From Zygnema cylindricum (lineage: Eukaryota; Streptophyta; Zygnematophyceae; Zygnematales; Zygnemataceae): 49,347 bases of DNA. The stretch spans positions 1 through 49,347 of the forward strand of contig JBBHKE010002682.1 in the NCBI GenBank assembly GCA_037447655.1, read 5' to 3'. Within the stretch, counting starts at the first letter, position 1. Each line of letters starts with the position of its first letter. The notes beneath the pieces are model-generated. The model did not search any database. It was not told the origin of the DNA and was given only the letters and a program-made list of their open reading frames with translations. A program made the translations under genes and the position numbers. Shown piece after piece: positions 31,828-41,640 of the stretch.

Positions 31828-32395
31828 GCCTAAAATGCCGCAGAAATTTTTCAAATCGTTTGATGTCATCGCCGCTCGCGGTCTTAAATTCCGCAGAGGT
31901 TGCCGCCAAAGAAAAACTTCTGCCTGACCCCCTGTTTATTTTTATGTGCGCGCGTTTATTTCGTTGCAGAAAAAAAAAATTTACAGGCATGTTAAAAGGC
32001 ATGTTATACTCTGCATGCTTTAGATGTTTTAAATGCTTTGATCGCTTATGATGCATCAAAAGCCCTTTTCCAGGTTTAGGCATGCTTACCCTGAAGATAC
32101 GTCGTTTGCACGCCATCCACCTCGCGAGGTGATTTTAAATATAGTTACATGAGGTGAGCGAATAGGCAGACGATTTTGCACGTGTCAAAAGTTTTTGACA
32201 ATTTTGTGCGCGGAGTACCAAAAAAAAACCTACCGCACGTTTGCTGCATAGAAGTCCCATTCGTACGGATTTGGACCTTTTCCCGAAAACTACGTAGTAT
32301 TCGCTAGTTTCGTAAATTTTGTAGATTTCGTACGTCTCATATTGTACGGAAAATTGTACGGACATTTAAAAAAAAAAGACGTTGCTTTATTTGCG
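31828..32395. other. No gene recognised; related to the downstream array at its start
   Basis: The first 90 bases (GCCGCTCGCGG, TTAAATTCCGC, TTGCCGCC) echo the array unit at 32450-32860, suggesting the same repeat locus begins at the gap. The rest has no coding or structural signal that I can name. Confidence 0.4.
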
Positions 32396-32865
32396 CGCGT
32401 GTATTTTTATTTGTCCCCCAGTCCGTCTTCAAAAAGAAACCGCCGTTGGAGACGCCTTAAATTCTGGCGCTCGCCGCTACTGTAGTTTGCTAAACTTTTT
32501 AAAGACGCCGTAAAATCCGGCGCTCGCCGCTAGTTCGCTGAACTTTTTAGAGACGCCGTAAATTCCATCGCTCGCCGTTAGTTCGCTAAACTTTTTAAAG
32601 ACGCCGTAAATTCCGCCGCTCGCCACTAGTTCGCTAAACTTTTTAAAGACGCCGTAAATTCCGCCTCTTGCCGCTAGTTCGTTGCAACGAACTAGCGGCG
32701 AGCGGCGAAATTTACGGCGTCTCCTACGACGGCTTCCTTGAGTCGTTTTGCGTCATTTGCGCGCGCGTATGTTTATTTGTCCTCCACTCCGCCTTCAGAA
32801 GGAAATTGCCGTTGGAGACGCTGTAAATTCCGCCGCTCGCTGCTAGTTTGTTGAACTTTTCATTT
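32396..32865. repeat. ~48-bp tandem array with one inverted unit
   Basis: Five direct units starting GACGCCGTAAATTCCGCCGC and ending AACTTTTTAAA run from 32450 to about 32685. The next unit is inverted, with CGCTAGTTCGTTG meeting CAACGAACTAGCG at 32678-32704 (a perfect palindrome). One more direct unit follows at 32814-32860. A flanking block (TTTATTTGTCC ... CTTCA ... GCCGTTGGAGACGC) occurs at both 32405-32455 and 32769-32820, so the array plus flank was itself duplicated. Function unknown. Confidence 0.88.
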
Positions 32866-32869
32866 TTTT

Positions 32870-34540
32870 TATGTATTGCATATTTAAAAATTTTGAAATT
32901 TGAAAGTCAAAATAAGGTACGAATTTTAAAAATTCCGAAATCGTTTGATGCGCACTTTACGTAGTAATCGTTAGTTTAATCCGTGCGTGTTATGCGCATG
33001 GGATATCTATGGTTTGCTGCCTTGTGCGTGACTTTTTTTCCGTGCGCTTTTTACCGTACAGGGTCTGTGGAGGGGGTTTCGACCAACGGACGCCTTTTCG
33101 CAAAAGCGAAGTCCGTGAAAGCGCCTCTCTCTCTCACTCTCCCACTAACGCGTCTATCTCACAATTCTTGCAATGAAAAAAGGCAAGAAAGGTATCTAAT
33201 GAAAGATACATAAAAAATATTTATTTTGGCTCTCTTTTAGCTTATTTTGGTGGCAAGTAGAGTGAGAACGGACGAAAAAACAAAATCGGGAAACCATGGC
33301 GGAATGTTTTGGAATTAATGACTTCGACGCTATCATAATTTGAGCGTGACGTCAAAATGTCACAAACCCTAAACATCTACAATGTCACATGTATCTAGAC
33401 GTCTACAACCGTCGCTATTTTGTAAACGTCATCAATTGTCGCTAGTTTTGTACTCGTCTACAATCGTCACAAATTACACCCACGTTCCGTCACAATCTAA
33501 AGTTACGATTTCATTTCTTTACATACGAATGCTCTGAAAGCTGTACGGAGAATCATTGCTAAAAAACTAAGTAACAAGACTAAGTTTCGGTAACATGCGA
33601 AAGTACCCTTACTCGAATCACTTTGACCGTTCAAAAAAAAAACTTAAAACAGAAAAAAGAAACTGTCACTGCAGCAAACCAATCTGCGATTTGATTCATC
33701 AGGTTCTTAAACTTTTTCACTTTCCCTTTATTTTTGACATGAAAACTTTTTTTTTTTTTTTTTTTTGCGTTTTTTGGAGCTGTACAAATTTTACAACGCC
33801 ATTTCTACAGTGACTCACGGCGCTTGGGCCAACAACCGCCCTGAGCAGCCTCTGAATAAACGATATGTGACGTCATTCTTAGCAACTAAAAACTATTAGG
33901 GTTACCTTTTTGATTGGAATAGAGGCAATTATGATGTTTCCGTACAGGATACCATTCCTTCTTTAGGTTTGGTATTGCAAAGCAAAGTTCATCTAATTTG
34001 ATTTTTTGTACAGGATATCTTTTCTTTCCCTGTGTTAAGTTTTGGTTTTGCATAAAGGTTTTTTTTATTTGCAGGTAGTTTTTAGGGTTTTTAACGAATG
34101 TGTGGATCTTGGCATAAGCGTAAGCTCCATGTCTCCGATTCCTTGGATAAAAAAAAAAAATTACATTATGTCTGTGTTAGTTTTTTTTGTTTGCATGTAG
34201 GATTTTTAGGGTTTTAAACGGAGGTCTAGAGCTTAGCGTAAGTTTAAGCTCCATGTATTCCTCGATTCCTTGAATATAAAAGAAGAAATTACATTATATC
34301 TGTGTCAGTTTTTCCTTTTATGGAAATGTTGATGTGTGTTAGTGTGAGAATTCTTGGATGCTTTTCCATTTTGTCTGTTTGTTGAACTTCGACCTCCCCT
34401 TACTTCAACAATGTTAAGAAAAGGTTAACAATGCTACGTCACAGTCACATGGTTGGTTAAGAAACCGCAAAATTAGAAACGAATTAACTAAGTATGTTCA
34501 AAAAGTAAATAAAACTAATTTGGACGCGACCTTTTTTGGC
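32870..34540. other. No gene recognised
   Basis: AT-rich with homopolymer runs (T18 near 33745-33763). 33340-33480 has scattered CGTCGCTA and CGTCTACAA motifs like those in the T element. A weak internal repeat (TTGCATGTAGGATTTTTAGGG-type sequence, AAGCTCCATGT) occurs near 34070-34135 and 34190-34255. No ORF of note. Confidence 0.45.
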
Positions 34541-34684
34541 CAAAAATCACAAAATAGAGTTAACAACATTATTTAAGGATGTGGACTACAATCTGCCACG
34601 GCTCCCAACACTAAATTAGTATTATTGATTCTAATTGCTCATTAACATTACTAAAATCTTTAACACTAATAACGATGAGCGGTG
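34541..34684. mobile_element. Right arm of a T-family MITE
   Basis: It ends AACGATGAGCGGTG followed by TA (34685-34686), a T-type terminus. Reverse-complemented, the 144 bases match the left part of the 200-bp MITE at 28136-28335 (TTAGTG, GTGGCAGATT, GTCCAC blocks). No left end was found, so it is a fragment or a diverged element. Confidence 0.65.
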
Positions 34685-34686
34685 TA

Positions 34687-35285
34687 GTGATCTAGGAAGA
34701 TTCACAACTTATAGAACATGCTGTAGGACCAGTTCCCATATGTTATCCATCATTACAAGACATTCAACAGATTTTGTCGCCTATTGGAAGTGTTTGCCAG
34801 TTTCTGAATAGAATGTTGATATTGAAACATATCAAAGAAGCTCTGGATCTTTCATTTATGCAAACGTTGAAGTACCTGACACAAAAAAAAATCAAGACTT
34901 TAACAGTCTCAATTGACTCAACTGATTAACGCTATTATTTCAAAGGTTTTTTTCATCACAAATCATCTTTTCTGCGTGCACACTTGTCCAATTATCTGTT
35001 GGAGACCTGCCAATCAGAAGATGAGAATCTTGCATTTCAATCGCAAACGTCGGATGAACAATCTACAAATTGTGCACAGAAAAGCTTTGTTTTTAACGTG
35101 GCGAAAAAAACGTTAACACTAATAGCGATATACATGAAGTACACACATACTTTAATTATTTTTTATGCACATTAAGCTTCTTTACGGTGAATAGTGTAGT
35201 TTTCATTGATCCTAGAGTCAATCAAATGCGAGAATTGAGGTCGTGAAAAGCGACTGTCTTTGTGTTGTGTTTGTTAAATTATTGA
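34687..35285. other. No gene recognised
   Basis: No coding or RNA feature. A weak T-like terminus (AACACTAATAGCGATATAC) appears near 35115-35134 but has no TA-bordered end. Confidence 0.4.
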
Positions 35286-35289
35286 TTTT

Positions 35290-35390
35290 TAAAAAACCCG
35301 ACTTTATTAAAAACCGCGATGGTGAAAAATCTGAGTCCATGGGAACAAAAAGAGGCGGCAATGCTAAAACTGAAATACATTAGATAATTT
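35290..35390 (-). mobile_element. LINE 3' tail, third copy
   Basis: It shares with 790-900 and 2470-2622 the blocks CTGAGTCCATGGGAACAAAA and GGCGGCAATGC, same orientation. No coding part. It ends on the left in TTTAAAAAACCCG. Confidence 0.65.
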
Positions 35391-35521
35391 TGATTTGGAT
35401 TTCGGATATTGAGAAATTGGGAAAGTAGAAAATTTTGGATTTTGAGATTATGGGATAATGATGTCTTTGAATGTGGGAAATGTCGGATTAATTGCATAAT
35501 TTGGACAAGTCGGATTTTGAA

Positions 35522-36030
35522 AGCTTAAAGAATTTGAAATGTGAATTTTTATTATTTTTTTGTATTCATTATTTTTTGAAGTGTTTGAAATGTGAATTTT
35601 TATTATTTTATTTATTCATTCTATTTTGAAGTGTTTGAAATGTGCATTTTTATTATTATTTGTATTCAATATTTATTGAAGTGTTTGAAATGTGAATTTT
35701 TATTGTTATATTTATTCTTCTATTTTGAAGTGTTTGAAATGTGCATTTTTATTATTATTTTTATTCAATATTTATTAAAGTGTTTGAAATGTTAATTTTT
35801 ATTACTATATTTATTCATTATATTTTGAAGTGTTTGAAGTGTTAGAAATGTGCATTTTTCTTATTATTTTTATTCAATATTTATTGAAGTGTTTGAAATG
35901 TGAATTTTTATTATTATATTTATTCATTCTATTTTGAAATGTTTGAAATGCGCATTTTTATTATTATTTTTATTCAATATTTATTGAAGTGTTTAAAATG
36001 TTAATTTTTATTATTATATTTATTAATTTG
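35522..36030. repeat. AT-rich tandem array, ~50-bp half-units in ~105-bp pairs
   Basis: Around ten copies of TTGAAGTGTTTGAAATGTG(A/C)ATTTTTATTATTA alternate between a form followed by TATTTATTCATTCTATT and one followed by TTTTTATTCAATATT. The open frame seen across it is periodic (FEVFEMCIF) and only mirrors the repeat. The last unit runs into GAGCTGCAGTGGCACTGG, the same continuation found next to the single unit in the hAT-like element (30090-30130). Confidence 0.88.
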
Positions 36031-36069
36031 GAGTAAGGGTAGCTCAACTACGAGCTGCAGTGGCACTGG

Positions 36070-36753
36070 TGTTGAAAAAAAGGTATTTTATATTCTATAT
36101 TTTTTGGTTTATGATTATTCTATAGTTCTCATACTTGTCATAGTCACTAAGAACTGGCAGGCGGCCATGGCGCCTGCCATGGACGCCATGGCTCTCTCTC
36201 TCTCTCATGCAAATTAGAAAACAGGCAGAAGAAAAAGCCCTGCAAAAGATAGCCCTGTTGTTAAGGCAGAAGAAAAAGCCCTAGCCCTGCCGACAAGCAC
36301 GAATTGGACCTGCGACATACAATATAGCCGTACGACATAGCCGATCGCGTTATCCAATAGGTCTTGATGAACGTTACATACTTCACATGTGATAATTATA
36401 TAAATAGTGACGCGACGACACATACGAAACAAAATGAACGTGAAACGTACAGTACCAAACGAAATAATGTACCATACGAAACGACATTTATTTTTCAACG
36501 GACGAAATCAAATGTCGTTCGCGATCGACGACTTGCAGAGGAGCCGGAATTCTGGATTGGACATTTGGCGGTTTGCAAGCCAATGTCGGCGGACGACACG
36601 TGGCGCGATATGGTTGGACAACGGATATTACGGAAGGAGCAAATACGGCCACACGTCAGCGGAGCGGCCATGCCGTACTATGGTCGTACAAGAAGTACAA
36701 CGGTACTGTACCTTCTTGTACCTTACAATCATTTGATTGGTTAGGGTACACTA
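36070..36753 (+). repeat. Family-A LTR, left part (split by the T transposon)
   Basis: Starts TGTTGAAAAAAAGG and carries AAGAACTGG/AGTTCT arms, a doubled GCCATGGCG box (36164-36190), TATATAAATA (36398-36407), the G-box ACACGTGG (36597-36604) and CATTTGATTGGTTAGGG, as in CopB. It breaks at ACACTA, where T starts, and resumes at 46678. No internal region flanks it, so it is a solo LTR. Confidence 0.82.
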
Positions 36754-36775
36754 CACCGCCAATCGTTATTAGTGT
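36754..36775 (+). repeat. T left terminal inverted repeat
   Basis: CACCGCCAATCGTTATTAGTG. Pairs with the right end at 46656-46677 (reverse complement CACCGCCAATCGTTACAAGCG) with a few mismatches. Nearby subterminal GTGGTGTACGC (36812-36822) repeats the terminus sequence. Confidence 0.8.
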
Positions 36776-37914
36776 GTAAGTTTTTTTAGCGTATAAAAAA
36801 AATTACCGTGGTGTACGCTATTTAAGATTTTGAAAATTTTGGAAAAAATCATACATTCTAATTGTTTGGTTATAGTAATTTGGATCTTTGAAAAAAAAAA
36901 TGTCGGTCGCAAATATGTTTACACTAATAAAAGTAGCCGTACAATTTAATTCAGATCGTACGCCGTCACGTAACAGTGTAGATCATTCCAACGTACATGT
37001 CAGAATATTTCACCGCAGTTAGGCGTCATGTATTCGCCGTTAAGTATACAACTTTGATAAAGTTTTACGGAGTGTAATTTCTACGCATGTATCGATTACG
37101 CAACGCTTGTTGTTTCAACGGTTGGTCGCTTTTCCGTTTTACCTCGACAATGTACGGTAATAAGGGTTTTTTACTCTAATAATGTCGTGGCGACTGTTTA
37201 ATTAGCGTGAATTCATGCTAAAATGTGTGTTAATTCTAAAATGGATGCATTTCCGTTTGTCTCCCTAACTTGTGACCGGTATTAGCATTAATGTAATGAC
37301 GTAATAGAGTAAACTCATATTCTAAATTGGTCCCAATTGTACAATCTCACCAACCACCGCGTCTCAAGCGTTTCGTGATTGGTCGCCCAAATTTACATGT
37401 GGACAATTTTATATCCACGCAAACATTACGGCTCCAACATGACGTGACACCAACCGCCTGTCATACCCGTCGCCATTCGAAAGCTGATCCGTAGGTACGT
37501 CAAGAAGTAGGCAGTTACCATGGCTCTTTCATGAAAATCGTCAAACCCTTATCACGTGCATACCCTCTCTCAAAACTGACGAAAATTTTGAAACTTTCCC
37601 ACCTTGTTTGTGTCGTCTAAATATTTGGACAGCTTGCTGTCACGCAGAATACTAAAATTTAAATTTTGACGACCGAAAGTAAAGGGAATGATTTCCCTCC
37701 CTTTTTCCCACAATTGGGTTTTTTATTTGGTTTATATATCTGGTGTTTGGTCCAACAATGACACTCTCTTTCCGCATCCTTCAGTTACCTTCACTTTTGC
37801 TTCTCTATTATTTGCTTTGTATCATCATTTGGACAAAAAGTCAGCTCTATTATTTGCAATATGTGGCCTATTACTTCTCATATTACCACATTTTTTGCAG
37901 CGAAAAACACCGCT

Positions 37915-38214
37915 ATGACGGGTTTATTACCACCACTAACTGAAGAGGACATGGATTGTACTGAAACTAAAGGACCAGACCCACCGAACGAAGGAAAGGG
38001 ATCACCCGACGTGGACCCCCTCGTGGAAGGCGTTGTGACCGGAAATTCGGACCCATCGGGTGATAAATACGGGAACGTCCGGGAGTCGACCCGAAAAGTT
38101 CAGCAAGTGTCAACGAAGGTTTCTCGACTTCGGGTAATCAATTGGATGATCGCCGATTGTCACGCGAATGGAAAGGATCTGCTCATCGCGAGGACTGTCA
38201 AGATGTTTCCGTAA
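37915..38214 (+). CDS. 99-aa ORF near the T left end, unknown function
   Basis: The ATG at 37915 opens M-T-G-L-L-P-P-L-T-E-E-D-M, an acidic proline-rich N-terminus, then VRESTRKVQQVSTKVSRLRV, NWMIADCHANGKDLLIARTV and a stop at 38212-38214. I recognise no domain. The basic/hydrophobic C-terminal third could form helices. A splice-acceptor-like TTTTTTGCAG (37894-37903) lies just upstream, and a TATATAT sequence lies near 37733, so it may be an exon of a longer transcript rather than a free-standing gene. It lies between the T left end and the nested derivative, on the same strand as the transposase. Confidence that it is coding is moderate to low. Confidence 0.4.
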   Translation: MTGLLPPLTEEDMDCTETKGPDPPNEGKGSPDVDPLVEGVVTGNSDPSGDKYGNVRESTRKVQQVSTKVSRLRVINWMIADCHANGKDLLIARTVKMFP

Positions 38215-38483
38215 ACTTTTTCGGGGGGGGTATCGTACAAGTAAGAATTTTATCCATTGTCCTTACCTTTATGTAGCAACCCTCGGTTGCTTAATTTGTG
38301 TGTCGCTGTTTCCCAATGTTTGAAATTGAATTTTACATATTCAATAATTTATAAATGACTATGTCCCCCTCGTATTGCATGTTTGTCTATGCCATATTCT
38401 TCCCCCTAACCATCCTGTGTATTTATGATGGCTTGATATACAACGTCGTCCAATAGTTATTTGCTGTGTGTTGAAACGTATGT

Positions 38484-38512
38484 ACCGGCGATGACACAGT
38501 GTCGTCGCCGGT
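38484..38512. repeat. Palindrome built on GGCGACGAC
   Basis: ACCGGCGATGACAC can pair with GTGTCGTCGCCGGT, an almost perfect 14-bp inverted repeat with a one-base centre. It sits just left of the nested MITE. It is one of a family of such palindromes within T. Confidence 0.8.
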
Positions 38513-38534
38513 ATGCGTGAATTTAAGTGTACTA

Positions 38535-39070
38535 CACCACGAATCGTTATTAGCGTGGGAGTTTGATTAGCGTATAATAATAATTACAGTGGTGTACGCT
38601 TTTTAAGAATTTGAAAATTTTGGAAAAAATCATACATTCTAATTGTTTGATTATGGTAATTTGGATCTTTGAAAAAAAAAATGTTGGTCTCAAACATGCT
38701 TACACTAATATAGGTCTCCGTACAAAATCTGACAAATCGTACACAAATCATACATTCATACAGTCGAAACGCGACTGTCAAACGAAAATATGTGGGAACG
38801 AGATTTTTTACTACTTGGTTTTTTTTCCTTTTTAGAACGCACATTCTCACGCGTCTGTGGTTACTTAAACTAATTTATTGTAATTTATAACTTAAAAAGG
38901 TACATTTATGTACGGTCTGACACTGACCGTACACAACTCTATTTAAGAGACAACGTACTGAAAATAACCCAAAATAGAATAAAGAAAAAAATAGAATGAA
39001 CTACACGAATGGAGAAAAAAAAAAATCCGGACGGAATTAGTGTACACAACGCTAATAACGATTGGCGGTG
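38535..39070. mobile_element. 536-bp MITE: deletion derivative of T, inserted within T
   Basis: Left terminus CACCACGAATCGTTATTAGC after TA (38533-38534); right terminus AACGATTGGCGGTG before TA (39071-39072). Its first ~200 bp match T's first 200 (GTGGTGTACGC, ATCATACATTCTAATTGTTT, TTTGGATCTTTG). Its last ~230 bp match T's last (GCACATTCTCACGCGTC, AATAGAATGAACTACACG, AGTGTACACAACGCT). It is therefore an internally deleted copy. Non-coding. Confidence 0.9.
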
Positions 39071-39105
39071 TACATCCGAGATTCGGCAAATGTTGGAGAA
39101 ATCGA

Positions 39106-39132
39106 AAAGCGACGACAATGTGTCGTCGCTTT
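39106..39132. repeat. Palindrome AAAGCGACGAC / GTCGTCGCTTT
   Basis: A perfect 11-bp inverted repeat around AATGT. It lies just right of the nested MITE. It is of the same motif family as those at 38484, 41415-41640 and 43960-44235. Confidence 0.85.
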
Positions 39133-39491
39133 AACGTTGGAAATTTCCAATGAAAACGTCGTCAGGTAAATCGTGTAAGCGACAATACAAGGTAACGTCT
39201 AACGAAATGGTGCATACGCGACGACGTCCAATATTGAAGCCGCTTGGTAAGTGAAACGTGGGATTCAATTTGTTTTATCGTCGCCCCACTGTTGGAATTT
39301 TCAAACGCATCGGAAAGGGTTTGAAGTAATTTTATGCATGGCCATTTGTAATGTAAGTATCCCCCGCACGAAATAGTTTATTTTTACGTAATAAAAGTAG
39401 GGTTTTATGTATGTACTGTGTACTGCACTCTCCACTCTTCATAGCCGCGTGTTCTTCACCTCATTTTTACACGCTAAATTGAAGCTAAGCT

Positions 39492-40339
39492 ATGAAGGGC
39501 GGCAACGAGCAAATTAGGCGACCACGTACTGTGGTGGCTCATCGTCGTCGCTATCCTCTCCTTATTACGGCGACGGCTGAAGAGTTAGCAAGGCAACGGG
39601 AGGCAGCAATCCCGTTAGCCATTGGATGGGAAGGAAGAGAAAAGGAAGGAGGAGAAAGGGAAAGGAACGAAAGGGAGGCATCTATTGAGGTGAGTAGGGT
39701 GGAGGAGGTAAACGATGAGGGGGGAAAGGGAGAAAAGAAGACGGTTGAGGAGGGGGAGAAGGAAAAAGAGGTGGGGGAAGCAGTAGAGAAGAGGAAAATG
39801 AGGGTAAAAAAGAAATGTAGGGTTTTTGATGAGAGGGAGGAGGAGGAAAAAGGCGAGGTAGGGGGGAAAATAACACATAAAGTGCGGAGGGGTGGGGGAA
39901 GGCGATATTTTTTGAGGTAGGATGGGAAAAGGCGGAGACGGTTGAGGAGGGGGAGGGTAGTAAAGAGGGGGGAGGAGTAGCGAGGAGGAGTACGAGGCTA
40001 AAAAGGAAAATTAGGGTTTTTGGTGAGAGGGGGGAGGAGGAAGTTTGTGTGGCGGGAGGGGATGCGCCTTTAGGTGTGGAAGGAAGGGGAAAAGGGGCGA
40101 TGGTTGAGGAAGGGGAGGGAAGTGAGACGGCGGGAAGAGTAGAGAGGAGGAGTACGAGGATAAGAAATAAAATTATGGATTCTGATGAGAGGGGGAGGGA
40201 GGAAAAAGGTGAGGCTGGAGGGAAGGCGGCGTTAGATGAGGACGGAAGGGGAAAGGGGGCAATGGTTGAGGAAGGAGAGGGAAGTGAGGCAGTGGGAAGA
40301 GTGGAGAGGAGGAAGACGGAAGGAGGGAGGAGGGAGTGA
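39492..40339 (+). pseudogene. T ORF1: charged repeat protein, unknown function
   Basis: The ATG at 39492 opens MKGGNEQIRRPRTVVAHRRR, then EELARQREAAIPL, and passes into a Glu/Lys/Arg/Gly-rich region of about four repeats of roughly 55 residues. Each repeat combines VEEGEG(S), GRVERRSTRIRNKI, (V/D)FDERGREEKGE and (A)GG. The frame breaks at TAG 39918-39920, resumes from about 39930, and stops at 40337-40339. The RRSTR-x-K/R-K block is basic and AT-hook-like in feel but lacks the GRP core, so DNA binding is only a guess. The DNA is almost pure purine on this strand. It is upstream of the acidic ORF and the transposase on the same strand. Probably disordered. Confidence 0.5.
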
Positions 40340-40353
40340 GGCACACAAAAGGT

Positions 40354-40811
40354 AAGAGAGGAGGAGGGAAATAAAACTTGGAAAACGAAAAGTTAGTCAT
40401 TGGAGTGATGAAGATTACGTCCCCTCGACTTCTTGTAGCGATGAGATCATTGTGGATTCGGAGGAACCGCCGGTTGAGAATCTAGCCCCCGAGGTAGAAA
40501 ATCCCACGAATATTCGGGTATGGAAGGATGTGGATGAGCCCGCCACCGAGGACGAGCAAAGTCCGGATAGCGAGGGACGACAACAAGAGGAAGAATACGC
40601 AAATGATGACGACGTGTTTGAGGTGCCTCCATCACTGAATAGGGAGAGAGGCGTTGTATTGGGACATCTTGGTCCTCAAGCTCCCTACCGAGTTGAGGAC
40701 CCTGATTGGTTTTTTCCTCCTCCCACGGGAGAGGAGGACATGGACGTTTTGTGCCTTGGGTCGAGCACTACATTCCGGTTGCCGAATGGCCTTAACACTG
40801 GAGGTACGTGA
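40354..40811 (+). CDS. T ORF2: acidic protein, possibly spliced to the transposase
   Basis: The frame is open from about 40354 (RREIKLGKRKVSHWSDEDYV), possibly the continuation of ORF1 after a frameshift. It continues SEEPPVENLAPEVENPTNIR, a Glu/Asp/Pro-rich stretch to ~40630, then VPPSLNRERGVVLG and FFPPPTGEEDMDVLCLGSST, ending at 40811. A strong donor-like GTACGT lies at 40804. Splicing from exon base 40803 to the acceptor at 41716 would keep frame with the transposase (phase 1 to phase 1), giving an acidic N-terminal extension. That isoform is a hypothesis. No domain recognised. Confidence 0.45.
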
Positions 40812-41322
40812 ACCTCGATCCCTAAACCCAAGGGAAAATCCGCGACCAGAAATTCTAGACATCCCCCCGGATGTTCCCGCTCATCCGACGTGGCTCTTCA
40901 TCGACGGTGACGACCGAGGCTCGACGTTCGCCCACATACGGCAATTCGATTCGGCGGATCCACGGCATTCATGGATTGTTCATGATGACCGCGGGTATCG
41001 CGTGAATGTTCCCCACCTATTGCGGCTTTACCATCCGTGGGACCCTCGTCTATACGCCGTCCTAAAGTATTGTCGAAGAACTCCCAAGGTAATAGCTTTG
41101 CGTAAGGCTCGTACCTCGGTTCTACATAAGTTCCGAAATGTTCGTGTGAGGCAAGCCCGTTTATGCGAAATTCCACGGGTTCGGCGTCCGATGACCCCAC
41201 CTCCACCACCGACAGAAGAGGAATGGCGACGAACAATCAAGGCACTCACTGACCAATTGGCCGCCCATCAAGAACAAATAGCGATGCTCACTCGGGAGTT
41301 GTCTCAAAAAAAATTGCAGTAA
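40786..41322 (+). CDS. T ORF3: 178-aa protein with C-terminal coiled coil
   Basis: The ATG at 40786 opens MALTLEVREPRSLNPRENPR, overlapping the end of ORF2 in another frame. The middle has HPTWLFIDGDDRGSTFAHIR, RHSWIVHDDRGYRVNVPHLL and PWDPRLYAVLKYCRRTPKVI. A basic stretch (RKARTSVLHKFRNVRVRQAR) is followed by a proline run (PMTPPPPPTEEEW) and a heptad-like tail (IKALTDQLAAHQEQIAMLTR). The stop is at 41320-41322. No known family comes to mind. Normal amino-acid balance and an uninterrupted frame in a TE context suggest it is real. If ORF2 is spliced over it, the two are alternative products. It might equally be a continuation of ORF2 after a frameshift near 40790. Confidence 0.5.
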   Translation: MALTLEVREPRSLNPRENPRPEILDIPPDVPAHPTWLFIDGDDRGSTFAHIRQFDSADPRHSWIVHDDRGYRVNVPHLLRLYHPWDPRLYAVLKYCRRTPKVIALRKARTSVLHKFRNVRVRQARLCEIPRVRRPMTPPPPPTEEEWRRTIKALTDQLAAHQEQIAMLTRELSQKKLQ

Positions 41323-41414
41323 TCGCTATGTCTGTTACTTGCTAATTAATTAGAATTTATTTTCTCTCTTCTCTTGTCGTCGCTAACCCACACACTTTTT
41401 TTTTTTAATTAGTC

Positions 41415-41640
41415 GGGCCAGTTCAATATAGCGACGACAGAGGTTCATCCGTAAGCAGGGACGAAGTCCAGTCGTCGCTGAACCATGAATCTTAGGGGAG
41501 TCAAGTTTTACGCCATTCAGCCACAATAGATGGTCGTCGCTGAATTAGCGACGACAGATTGTCGTCGCCTAATTCAGCGACGAGAATCTGTCATCGCTGA
41601 ATTAGGCGACGACAATTTGTCGTCGCTAATTCAGCGAAGA
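41415..41640. repeat. Cluster of GCGACGAC / GTCGTCGC inverted repeats
   Basis: At least seven copies of (A)GCGACGA or TCGTCGC(T) in both orientations, many followed by GAATTCAG-type or TGAATTAG sequence. For example, GTCGTCGCTGAATTAGCGAC lies at 41532-41551 and mirror copies follow at 41565-41630. Adjacent copies can fold into a multi-hairpin structure. Lies just upstream of the transposase exon. Confidence 0.82.

Noticed and set aside
32450-32690. Regularly spaced ~48-bp repeats resembling a CRISPR array
   Set aside because: Units are contiguous with no unique spacers, one unit is inverted, and the context is a eukaryotic nuclear genome.
28136-34684. A single 6.5-kb element from the MITE left end to the arm at 34684
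   Set aside because: CopA's 3' LTR continues in register across 28136-28335, so the first MITE closes at 28335.
35592-35795. Open frame with repeating FEVFEMCIF
   Set aside because: Its period equals the AT-rich tandem array; no start context or domain.
39682-40344. 220-aa minus-strand open frame rich in Ser, Pro and Leu
   Set aside because: It is the antisense of the purine-rich charged repeat ORF; its composition is a mirror of the GA repeats and no domain is present.
41415-41640. Palindrome cluster as rho-independent terminators or CRISPR repeats
   Set aside because: No U-tract logic, wrong domain of life, and spacing is irregular.
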